This document shows positions 55,782 to 64,000 of a DNA stretch of 64,000 nucleotides, one piece after another. The position numbers were made by a program, and so were the translations under genes. Position 1 is the stretch's first letter. Each line of letters starts with the position of its first letter. The notes under the pieces were generated by a model that did no database searches, was not told the origin of the DNA, and was given only the letters and a program-made list of their open reading frames with translations. Source of the DNA: Enterocytospora artemiae (taxonomy: Eukaryota > Microsporidia); assembly GCA_038659295.1 (NCBI GenBank), contig JASNGC010000005.1, forward strand, positions 124,001 to 188,000. The letters are read 5' to 3'.

Positions 55782-57851
55782 TTAGTCACTATTCATGGCA
55801 GGTATAATATGAGGATGGAATTCTTTCCCAACAATAGTTCTATGTTCTGATACAACCTTAGCTGGTGTAACAACGAAACTAATTTTCTTTGGTTTAAAAT
55901 TTGGTAGATTATGGTAACACTCAGTTGCAAAATGGCTTATCAAATTTAAATCTGCAGAAATAAACTTACCGTCTTCGGCAAATCTGGCTCTTTCATACTC
56001 CAACATTTTATGACCATTGAATGAAACCACCTCGGCACCATAACGAAATTCATTGTCGATCAACTGATATATTGGAATATAGTCCCTTAAATCAAAATTA
56101 ATAAGGGCTAATCTGCTTCCATGGAAGCCTAAAAAATACCTTTCCTTTACAAACACATTAGAAACAAGTCCCAACAGGTCAATATATTCTAAATAGTTGA
56201 TGAATTTGAATAATCCCGTAAAACGATACTTCATCGCAACCAAGCACTTTCCCTTATTATTGAAAACAGCAGAAATAATAGTTGTTTGTGCAAAGTCAAG
56301 ATTCTCTTGGCCAGAATCAAGCTCATCTCCACTTGATGCATCACACTGAGGATTTATGTCCATATTCTTGATATCTACTGCATCGATAGATGGCCCTTTA
56401 TCAATAGTCAAAATTTTTTGAATTTTATTTTCCTCAGCCTTTCTGAGCAACTTATCAAGTGTTTCTATGCTTAAAAAACACTTGGTACATATGGTTCTAT
56501 CAAAGCCCTCCGAGGACTCAAAACTATTTTTTACTTTGGAAAAGTAGGAGTTTCTGCAGATATCTTTTGGACTTGAAGCTGAGGTCTCAAGTTCTAGGGT
56601 GTTTCTAACATCGAATACCAGAGTAACATTACCAATTGGCACCAACTTAAAAGAATCTGGAATACTACTGTTAACATCCTCCGACTTTTGTAATTTCTTA
56701 ATTTTTTCTGAAATCTTACCATAAATGTCTTTATATATTTGGATGTCAACAATGTTTTCAAAATTACAGTTGTAAAAACAACAGTGATTCATCTTATCAC
56801 AACTTTGATCTATCAAATAGATATTTGAAACTACTTTTTTTGGAGAAGTATCTATTTGTGCGTCATCAAATTCCCACAAATCATCTTCGTTTTCCAATAC
56901 AGAGCCACTCCTGTATTCAGGGTATATCACATTGCACTGTTCTACTGAACGGTTAGATATCAGATTTTTCTTTTTTGGAATGGATACTCTGAAGTATTTT
57001 GGATCAAACTCACCAAATCTGTACATTCTCTGTATCTCATAATTACAGCAATACAATTCCCCATCTACGAATATTAGGTAATATACGTCCTCAGCCAACT
57101 TTTCACCAGGCATATTTGGATTACTTCTATCCGGTATTCGTTCCAATTGCAAGACGTAATTATCTTTGTTGCATATTGCTTGAATTTTACCAGGTTTTCC
57201 ATTAGAGCGTATCTTACTGAATTTTTCTAATTTAGACACATCAATCAACTTGTTGAACCTGTTTGTTACATCACTCATACACTCTCGAATGTCAAAATAC
57301 AACTGTATATTTCTTAAGCATCTTACACATATCTTGATTGTATTGTTCTTAATAACCTTTCCATTTTCATCGACATGTAGCTTGAGAAAATTTAAGCGGA
57401 TTATCTCCAACCCAAAATTTCTGGGAATGTCCGATTTTGAGGTGATGGACATTCCATCTTCGGAAACCTTTTTATCGTCTTCGCCATGGGTTGCATATAT
57501 TTCATTATCATCTGACCCGTCTATCTCTATACGACTTCTACCTAGAGAAATCCCTTCAAACTGTTTTGACATTTTAATTACCTTGTCAAGTGGATTCGTA
57601 AATCTGAAAAAGGTGGTTTCTTCATACTGCTCATACAGTCGATCGGTGATCTTTGCAATAAAATCCTCAGAACATTTTTTTAAATTATCACAAGAAGACT
57701 TGTAGAGTGACAGATCTAACATTCTGCTGCTTTTGGCTCCATAAAATTCGCATGAATAGTCATTGGAACAGATTTTATCAGAGTTGTACAAATGAAACAA
57801 TTCACTAATTACAAAAACTGAATGAAAAAAGCCAATGATTTTGATGAGCAT
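55782..57851 (-). CDS. Two-module secreted protein D (689 aa), novel family
   Basis: The open frame starts ten codons upstream with another ATG (57881), but the ATG at 57851 follows CGAACCCTTCTCTA and begins a clean signal peptide (MLIKIIGFFHSVFVISEL), so I choose it. Copy 1: CSNDYSCEFYGA, ISLGRSRIEIDG, ICVRC, LIFVDGELYCCNYEI. Copy 2: CDKMNHCCFYNCNFEN, IGNVTLVFDV, ICTKC, FNNKGKCLVA, YFLGFHGSRLALINFD then DYIPIYQL. The C-terminal element is EFHPHIIP. Same strand as C and E. Confidence 0.85.
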   Translation of the reverse strand: MLIKIIGFFHSVFVISELFHLYNSDKICSNDYSCEFYGAKSSRMLDLSLYKSSCDNLKKCSEDFIAKITDRLYEQYEETTFFRFTNPLDKVIKMSKQFEGISLGRSRIEIDGSDDNEIYATHGEDDKKVSEDGMSITSKSDIPRNFGLEIIRLNFLKLHVDENGKVIKNNTIKICVRCLRNIQLYFDIRECMSDVTNRFNKLIDVSKLEKFSKIRSNGKPGKIQAICNKDNYVLQLERIPDRSNPNMPGEKLAEDVYYLIFVDGELYCCNYEIQRMYRFGEFDPKYFRVSIPKKKNLISNRSVEQCNVIYPEYRSGSVLENEDDLWEFDDAQIDTSPKKVVSNIYLIDQSCDKMNHCCFYNCNFENIVDIQIYKDIYGKISEKIKKLQKSEDVNSSIPDSFKLVPIGNVTLVFDVRNTLELETSASSPKDICRNSYFSKVKNSFESSEGFDRTICTKCFLSIETLDKLLRKAEENKIQKILTIDKGPSIDAVDIKNMDINPQCDASSGDELDSGQENLDFAQTTIISAVFNNKGKCLVAMKYRFTGLFKFINYLEYIDLLGLVSNVFVKERYFLGFHGSRLALINFDLRDYIPIYQLIDNEFRYGAEVVSFNGHKMLEYERARFAEDGKFISADLNLISHFATECYHNLPNFKPKKISFVVTPAKVVSEHRTIVGKEFHPHIIPAMNSD

Positions 57852-58481
57852 TAGAGAAGGGTTCGAAAAAGTTTTTGGCATTTTTCATTTCTATTTTTAG
57901 AATATTGATTTTTAGTAAATGTAGAAATAATTGTATCAAATGTTTCTGAGTGATTAACTATTGAGACTTTCATGATTTAGAATAAACTATTTCTTCATAC
58001 AATTTACCGCTAGCCATCAGCAAAATTATACCATCACATAGCAATACATAATATATTGTTCTGACAATGTGATTGTTTTTCATATTAGCGAAATGAATCG
58101 ATGACTTTACAGTGTGTGAAGTATTAAATGTCTAATATGTTTTTAAGTCTCTTGATAAATTTTAAAAGTTACCTGTGCTTTACACAATACTAAACCGTTT
58201 CAGCAAGGCTTCTTGTCATATATATTGATTATACAATAAAAGCTCACATTATTAACGTATGGAATTTCTTGTCCTATAGAAATCAGATACCAGATTATTA
58301 AAAAGAAAATTATCTTCTAAGGTCATTGTAATCACAATATAATTATATTGAAACTGAATTTTACTCAACATCCCAGAAGATTTTGGCACAAGCCCGAAAT
58401 ATACAGGATTTAATTTTTCATATAAGTTTTTAATCGACAATAAAATTTATTCTACATATAGCATTTTATTGGATATACAAT
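57852..58481. other. Intergenic region between family members D and E
   Basis: About 630 nt, AT-rich. A minus-strand frame (58252-58440) opens with TTG and has no start signal; not called. The region should carry the promoter of D. Confidence 0.5.
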
Positions 58482-60659
58482 TTATAATTGTCGATAATTG
58501 AAGGGATGTGAATGTGGAAGTGTGCTAACATTGTTAAACACAATGGCCGTAGGGTTAGGGGCATTGGTTACATCATTCAAAATAAATTTTGGTAACGAAA
58601 AATACTTTCCCCCAACACTTGACATTGCCTTCTGAGCTTTGGATTTATCCTTTTCAAAGACGAGCTGTTCAACCACCAACTTTACATAGTCTAAATCAAA
58701 CAAATAAAGGGGCACTGTTGTTTTAAAGTCCTTCGAAATAGCACAAAATTCATCTCCATAGAATCCAACAAAAAAATAATCAAACTGCCTGTCCACAAAA
58801 GATGAAGGTATTATTTTCTTGATTAGATTTCCTGCAGACTGGATTATTGTTGCCGCAGGCCTTGTAATCAACAACTTTTGAAAGATAAAGTTACTAAACC
58901 CAGGAACACCCCAAGACAATATCTTTTCCCAATTTTCAATCTTAAAACGCCTTATAACTATGGCATTTCCATTTCTTGAAACGATTGCTTTTACTGGGAT
59001 CTTATTATCCCCATAGGTATCTAGTTTCAGTATCGCTTTAATATTAAACATATTCCTCAGCTGTACTATCTCTTCCAGCATTGCATTCACCTTCAGGCAT
59101 TTAATACAGATACTTTTACAGGAAAACCCAGATGCCTCATAGTTGGCATAATTCAATATTTTAAAGTCAAGGGTAGGATCTTTTCCATATACATAGTTGT
59201 CTTTTTTAACTGTATGTATGAGTTTTTTATCAACAATATATTGGTTTACAACATCTCCAAAGAACTTTCCCTTATATCTACTGTAGTCAATAGTCTTTCC
59301 TTGTGCCAGAAGCGACTCATATTCTCTAAGAACATTTCCGACCTCCCTAGTATAAAATACGATGTTTCTTACTCTATCAAAATTACAATTGTAAAGGCAA
59401 CAATACTTGATTCCATCACATTCCTCGGGTGTAAGAACCAGTCTAATTCTCTTTTCAACTTTTTCTATTCCAGGTTCTATATCCTCACATTCATCAGAAT
59501 CATCCAATCTTTGTACAAGTTTAAGTTGTTTTACTTCCATGAATTCTGGAGAATCCTCATTCATGTTTTTATCCTTCTTCATGTCTTTAAGCTTTGCCAA
59601 GGCCTTTCTAAATTCTTCTTTAAAAGACCCATCCGGTATGGAGGTGAGAGGTACCTCTTCACTAGTGATTACAAATCTCATAGGAGGTGTAGGAGGACCA
59701 CCAGCAGGTGGCCCTACAAATAGTCTTAGGTTTATAGGAGTACCCGGAATAAAAAAAGGTAAAAATTCAAAATTATATGTTCTAAGTGGCAAAAACCTGT
59801 CCCCAGATGGATGAAATAATACGAGTCTTCCACCATAATATCCCACAAAATAAAAATTTGGTTGATTCACAAAAGCTGCAACATTGGCAGGTAAAAATGG
59901 ATGCAGCTGAAGCGGTATAGCGATCGGTAAGCGAACTCGGCGTACAATCAGGCTACTATTAGTGTTTTTGTCGAAAATATACAATGCTTCTGACAACCCT
60001 GCACCCCCACAATTCAAGTAGATATTCGTTCGTGGTTTTAAGCGAGTTCCACTTAAAAAATGAGTGATTTTTTCATATCTATGGAGCGCAAGAACACACT
60101 TTACACATATTTTGACTCTTCGATTGCTAACTTGTGAATGATTGTCTCGAATCAGTAGGTCACTGAAATTATTCATTTGCTCTTGGTTAACCTCATTAAT
60201 AAGCAGCTGTCTTTTTAGTTTTTTATCCGTAAAATCTTTTAAAAAAAGTAACTTCAAGCTGTCTTCTGCCTTGCTGTAAATACTACTCTTGCCCCCAAAT
60301 ACCTTTATGTTTGTAAATTGGTTATGCGCCCCTTTTGATATTTCGTAGTAAGCGTGTCCAAGCACAAAGTTTGTATAACGTGACAAAAATCCATCTATTC
60401 TTCTTTTGGCAGCTCTGTCAGGGGGAGTATTATCATAGATGGTTTCTGATAGGAAGTCAGGATAGTAGCCTCCATTAATAACCCTATTTATAAGATCTAT
60501 CCGAGGATTATTATATATCGTAGTCTGAAGTATTCTTTTGGTATCCTTATTAAAAAACTCACAATGTCTGTTGTTTCCAGCACATGTAATATCTGACAAG
60601 ATAATAGGAATTCTTACTACTTCCACAAGTATCGCTTGTAGAAATAAGATGATTTGCAT
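58482..60659 (-). CDS. Two-module secreted protein E (725 aa), novel family
   Basis: Signal peptide MQIILFLQAILVEVVRIPI. Copy 1: CAGNNRHCEFFNKD, LGHAYYEISK, ICVKC, YFVGYYGGRLVLFHPSGDRF. Copy 2: CDGIKYCCLYNCNFDR, ICIKC, VSRNGNAIVIRRF, YFFVGFYGDEFCAISKDF. This member shows the internal duplication best, because both closing segments keep YFVG-x-YG and a following LPL/VPLY element. A Pro-rich loop (VGPPAGGPPTPPM) lies between copies. C-terminal element LPHSHPF. The N-terminal Cys motif resembles A and B. The ATG directly follows TTGGTCCC. Confidence 0.85.
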   Translation of the reverse strand: MQIILFLQAILVEVVRIPIILSDITCAGNNRHCEFFNKDTKRILQTTIYNNPRIDLINRVINGGYYPDFLSETIYDNTPPDRAAKRRIDGFLSRYTNFVLGHAYYEISKGAHNQFTNIKVFGGKSSIYSKAEDSLKLLFLKDFTDKKLKRQLLINEVNQEQMNNFSDLLIRDNHSQVSNRRVKICVKCVLALHRYEKITHFLSGTRLKPRTNIYLNCGGAGLSEALYIFDKNTNSSLIVRRVRLPIAIPLQLHPFLPANVAAFVNQPNFYFVGYYGGRLVLFHPSGDRFLPLRTYNFEFLPFFIPGTPINLRLFVGPPAGGPPTPPMRFVITSEEVPLTSIPDGSFKEEFRKALAKLKDMKKDKNMNEDSPEFMEVKQLKLVQRLDDSDECEDIEPGIEKVEKRIRLVLTPEECDGIKYCCLYNCNFDRVRNIVFYTREVGNVLREYESLLAQGKTIDYSRYKGKFFGDVVNQYIVDKKLIHTVKKDNYVYGKDPTLDFKILNYANYEASGFSCKSICIKCLKVNAMLEEIVQLRNMFNIKAILKLDTYGDNKIPVKAIVSRNGNAIVIRRFKIENWEKILSWGVPGFSNFIFQKLLITRPAATIIQSAGNLIKKIIPSSFVDRQFDYFFVGFYGDEFCAISKDFKTTVPLYLFDLDYVKLVVEQLVFEKDKSKAQKAMSSVGGKYFSLPKFILNDVTNAPNPTAIVFNNVSTLPHSHPFNYRQL

Positions 60660-61572
60660 GGGACCAAGATTTTAAATTTTCAAATCATTGACTTCCCAAT
60701 ATGGAAATTGAAAAAATTTAGTATCACTAAAGGAGAATTTCAATAGATTAATCAAGAGTATTTATTTACCAAGCGTAAGCATACTTTCAATGAATTGGTA
60801 TGGAATACACATGGGCTTTTCTAACTAACTATACACCACCTGAGAAAAAACATCACCAACCCATCAACCATCAAACTTCTACAGTAGTTATTATGGACAG
60901 ATATTAGTTGCATTTAAACAGTCATTCATAGACCACGTTCGTTGAATGTTATATGATTTCGGTGTAGGCTATTGACAATTATATTCAGATGCAGAACTTT
61001 TACTTTAACCATTAACACAAAAATTCACCCGAGGAAATGATAATAGACTCAATATAAAGATGGCTACTAGGATGATATTGTCAAAACCATCATCTCTTCC
61101 ATTTATATCCATCAAAATATAGTTTTCTTCTGATAAAATATTGAATATTTCGACGAATTAAATTATTTCCCTTAAGCTAACTATGGTGTAAACAAAATCG
61201 TTGAATTTAACCTAACTATCGTGCTTTACATTCTTATTATAAAATGTATTCATTTGAAGATATTGATTAATCAAACTCCACTTGTTCTACTACCTACTCC
61301 TATTAATAATCTCATCTAATTTAATTTATAGGAGAAGTATGATTTGATCACTAACTGTTTTCAATACCGTGATCTTAATTTCCTCTAAAAAACCGGGCTA
61401 TAAGGCATAAAAGTATACAATAAAATTTTTATCTTACAACTATTATATCTACAAATAATATTACTATTCTACATACAAAACTTTCATTTTCGCAACACTA
61501 ATTCAGCACTCCTTAATAAGGCAAAAGGAGGGAATTTTACATATAAAATTGTTTTTTTACCGACACCCCAAA
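60660..61572. other. Long divergent intergenic region between family members E and F
   Basis: About 910 nt, the longest spacer in the window and strongly AT-rich. No coding frame with a start signal and no tRNA-like fold. It contains the promoters of both E and F, ending with CGACACCCCAAA before the F start. Confidence 0.5.
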
Positions 61573-63684
61573 ATGAGAATGTATTTCGACAGCTTAGGAT
61601 CATCTCACGTCTCTTCTCTGCTACATATATTGTGGCTCACCATGATATTTTCTACAGAAACAACAGATGTTCGAGGTTCTCCAAATATTGTTAATCCTCA
61701 AGATGCTGACAATAGAGAATTTATAGTCTTAGATGCTATAATGGATGAGTTTTCAAAAGCAAGTGATGTTATTAACGACTGGGACTGCAGTCGATCTAGT
61801 AATAGTAATGAGCATTGTAACACCATGGAAAACTCAGCTCGGATTAATTTCATAGACTACAGAGATTCAGCATTAATTTTATACCACTCGACTGGAGAAT
61901 TTTCTAAAGGTAAAAGTGTCGTAAATGCCATCAAAGAAGCAAGTCCTTATGCAGTTCATGCGATTTTGTATTTTCCAAAAGAATTAATATCAGTCCCCAA
62001 TACAACAGCTCTGAGCGGATGTAGAAACTGTGTCACACACATTCCGCTTCTTGGGAAGATTAAAAATAAGATGTTTTATGACGATGTAAATATGGAGGTA
62101 GAATACAAAGTAACAGCAGATGCAGACAAAGCTCTTCGTTTGTTCCAAAATAAAGATGGTAAATTTATTGTTCTAAAGGTTAAAGAAGGTATTCTTACAC
62201 TTTCAAGAATAGCACATTATCAAGGAGTGTACATTGTAGGAAGAAATATGTCAGATGAAATAGTGGCTGTTAATCCTCAAACCAATGATGTTAGCTATTG
62301 GTCTTCATTTGATAATGACACAGAAGTATTACTGATGAATGCTGGTGAAATCAGTAAGCGAGGTTTCTTTCAGACAGCACTTCCCAAGGAAAATCTTGAT
62401 CAATTGTCCGGAGTAAGTGCCCCACAAACTATACCACTCGCAACTGCAAAGACTTATAACGGTGACTGTGTTCTTGAGCCCTGCATGGTATCGATAAATG
62501 ATAATGGAAATTTACAAACTAAGTTTAAAGGTACTAGTGGTACACCAAGTGATAATCCCATTAGTAGTTCGAAGGAAGTGATGTATTTCCCAATAAAGAA
62601 TTACAGGCTTGATGTATTTAACCTGGTCAAAGTCACCACTGGTGATAATACAGAGTCTTGCTGCAAATTTAAGAGTTTGCAGAAAAAATTTGACTACATC
62701 AACGTTATTCCTTCTCAAAATGCAAAAGATTCTTTATTAGGAAACTGTTTTATTAATGGACTAGAACTAAAGGACAGTAAGCGCGAAATTACGGGACGTG
62801 AAATCCCAATCTGTGACAATTGCATTAAAAAAACATGTCCTGCTCTTAAATCTGTATTGGATTCAATCTACCAATATAATACTAATGTGAGGATTCCAAT
62901 TGATGAATCTGGCCGATATCTACTAACAAATTGGTTCAGGGAATATTTGGTACTCCAAAATTGTACTGCTAAAGGAACCAAGGGATTGAATCTTTGTTTA
63001 GGAGAGAATGACAAGGGATATGTTCTCTATGATATTAACAATTTAGATAGTTCATACTATCTAGATGATCTGGAAATTTCTTGGGAAAGTGATACTAATA
63101 AGAAAGGAGGATGTTCCTTCAAACACATGGATATCAAGGAGTTACAGTCTGAGAAAATCCAGTGTTCTTCCCAATTGACAAGCATTACCTCTGAGTGGAA
63201 AGAGTATGAGATCATACCATTACCTACCAAACATGGATTTAAGTGTCAAAATATTGCACCACAAATTGTAGATGGTAGCTTTGCATTATTTGGTTTGGAT
63301 GTTATTAACAACAAGGACGCAAATCCAAAGCAGGTAGAACTTAGAGAAAATGGTTTTGATGCATCCAAACTACCATTACCACCGATTGTAAATGGACCAC
63401 CAGTAAATCCAAGTCTTGGTCAAGCAGGTATTTCTTCCTCCTCACCTCTTGTTACAGATGTTTCTACTACTCCTGTCGTCCCAGAAGTTGTAGATACTAC
63501 TCTTGTTGTTACAAAGGACGAAAATACTGATTCTGCCCCAAAAGTCGATGCTAACTCACCTCAGTCTACAACAAATAGTGAGTCAAAGGGCAACTGGCCT
63601 ATTTCGGGAGTAATGCTACTCATTATTGCAATATTGGTGGTGGTAATAGGATTCTTTGGAATGAAGCATTTCAATATTCTCTAA
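61573..63684 (+). CDS. Membrane-anchored divergent member F of the two-module family (703 aa)
   Basis: A TTG at 61549 opens the frame, but the ATG at 61573 follows CGACACCCCAAA. A signal-like segment (SSLLHILWLTMIFST) is followed by module-like landmarks. Copy 1: CRNC, then GVYIVGRNMSDEIVAVNPQ. Copy 2: a CC-containing segment (ESCCKFKSL), ICDNC, then YVLYDINNLDSSYYLDD. The CxxC and closing Y-[VI]-[VL] ... NP/IN segments align with A-E, though identity is low. A Pro/Thr/Ser stalk and a C-terminal transmembrane helix (VMLLIIAILVVVIGFFGM) replace the His-rich tail. Likely a type I surface or vesicle membrane protein. AATAAA follows the stop. Confidence 0.8.
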   Translation: MRMYFDSLGSSHVSSLLHILWLTMIFSTETTDVRGSPNIVNPQDADNREFIVLDAIMDEFSKASDVINDWDCSRSSNSNEHCNTMENSARINFIDYRDSALILYHSTGEFSKGKSVVNAIKEASPYAVHAILYFPKELISVPNTTALSGCRNCVTHIPLLGKIKNKMFYDDVNMEVEYKVTADADKALRLFQNKDGKFIVLKVKEGILTLSRIAHYQGVYIVGRNMSDEIVAVNPQTNDVSYWSSFDNDTEVLLMNAGEISKRGFFQTALPKENLDQLSGVSAPQTIPLATAKTYNGDCVLEPCMVSINDNGNLQTKFKGTSGTPSDNPISSSKEVMYFPIKNYRLDVFNLVKVTTGDNTESCCKFKSLQKKFDYINVIPSQNAKDSLLGNCFINGLELKDSKREITGREIPICDNCIKKTCPALKSVLDSIYQYNTNVRIPIDESGRYLLTNWFREYLVLQNCTAKGTKGLNLCLGENDKGYVLYDINNLDSSYYLDDLEISWESDTNKKGGCSFKHMDIKELQSEKIQCSSQLTSITSEWKEYEIIPLPTKHGFKCQNIAPQIVDGSFALFGLDVINNKDANPKQVELRENGFDASKLPLPPIVNGPPVNPSLGQAGISSSSPLVTDVSTTPVVPEVVDTTLVVTKDENTDSAPKVDANSPQSTTNSESKGNWPISGVMLLIIAILVVVIGFFGMKHFNIL

Positions 63685-63865
63685 TAACCGAATAAATTTA
63701 GAGATTTATTTTCCATAGTATTGAGACCAAAGTTTTCTTAAAATAAAAAATTTTGTTGATTACATGTGCACGACCCTATAGATATGTGTTGCTTCCCATG
63801 CAGTATTATATCTTGTCTTGTCCTCCATACTTTGAATTTTTTGTAAAAATTTCCCCTAGTTTTTG

Positions 63866-64000
63866 ATGATTTCAAAGAAACACAAATTTAACTATAAAGC
63901 AGTTCCAATAAACCAACTACTTCCATTTAGGGAGGGTTGCCATACTGATAAAGTAAGTGGGCAAAACCTAACCGAAAAGTTGAATCTTGAACTGCTTGAG
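63866..64000 (+). CDS. 3'-truncated gene, unknown product
   Basis: An ATG preceded by TTCCCCTAGTTTTTG opens a frame that remains open for all 45 codons to the window end. It starts MISKKHKFNYKAVPINQLL. The CCCC start signal and uninterrupted frame support a real gene cut by the window edge. The visible part is soluble and basic and has no signal peptide; the family cannot be told. Confidence 0.55.
   Translation, partial: MISKKHKFNYKAVPINQLLPFREGCHTDKVSGQNLTEKLNLELLE

Noticed and set aside
57250..57705. 151-codon antisense frame within protein D
   Set aside because: Shadow of the coding strand; no start signal.
58252..58440. 62-codon minus-strand frame between D and E
   Set aside because: TTG start only, no signal, AT-rich chance frame.
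59214..59814. Two long antisense frames within protein E
   Set aside because: They are shadows of the real minus-strand gene, which has a signal peptide, CCC start and family similarity.
1..64000. Apicomplexan (Cryptosporidium-like) origin
   Set aside because: AT-rich, intronless genes would fit, but septin, GH19/CBM19 chitinase, shortened proteins and CCC start tracts favour microsporidia.
1..64000. CRISPR arrays, insertion sequences, transposons, introns, rRNA
   Set aside because: No spaced direct repeats, transposase-like frames, terminal inverted repeats, convincing splice-site pairs or rRNA landmarks were seen; the only repeats are in-frame ones in the chitinase linker and the 37958 gene.

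Overview
The window looks like a microsporidian (reduced fungal-lineage parasite) chromosome segment. Three things point that way. First, the genes are intronless, compact and AT-rich, and many encode proteins much shorter than their yeast or human relatives (Gle1 274 aa, Rpn3 409 aa, SR-beta 188 aa, Nse2 135 aa). Second, most ATG start codons have a CCC, CCCC or CCCCC tract within about 15 nt upstream, the start signal known from microsporidia. Third, the gene set combines septin, a GH19 chitinase with a CBM19-type chitin-binding domain, and the eukaryotic core machinery. AATAAA signals sit on or just after many stop codons. I cannot name the genus. In many open frames the first possible start is TTG or GTG; I moved the start to the CCC-preceded ATG and give the reason in each entry.

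Layout. 0-35 kb is mostly housekeeping. It holds a 5'-truncated gene, a tRNA-Met, an SCCPDH-like oxidoreductase, a J-protein without HPD, uS14 (RPS29), an FCP1-like HAD protein, uS7 (RPS5), CCT-zeta, Gle1, RIO2, a Qb-type SNARE, a septin, a degenerate dUTPase, chitinase, a MYST acetyltransferase, Uba4, Nse2, an RFC subunit, SR-beta, Rpn3, a secreted-type glutaredoxin, eIF5A and MCM7. 34-45 kb holds small orphan genes, three consecutive orphan membrane proteins, a PSP1-domain protein, the ERD2 retention receptor, Rae1/Gle2 and a large lysine-rich protein with a lectin-like patch. 45-48 kb holds NDK and AsnRS.

48-64 kb is the most unusual part. It is a cluster of six large (about 690-730 aa) secretory-pathway proteins that I do not recognise. 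Each appears to be built from two copies of one cysteine-containing module. Five end in a short His-rich HSH/HPH element, and the sixth is divergent and carries a C-terminal membrane anchor instead. A further gene starts at 63866 and runs off the window.

The housekeeping genes cover translation, protein folding, ER traffic (SR-beta, ERD2, SNARE, lumenal J-protein), mRNA export (Gle1 and Rae1) and DNA replication and repair (MCM7, RFC, Nse2). The orphan secreted and membrane genes are the likely lineage-specific host-interaction or spore-structure genes; that role is inferred from their secretion signals and expansion, not shown by the sequence.
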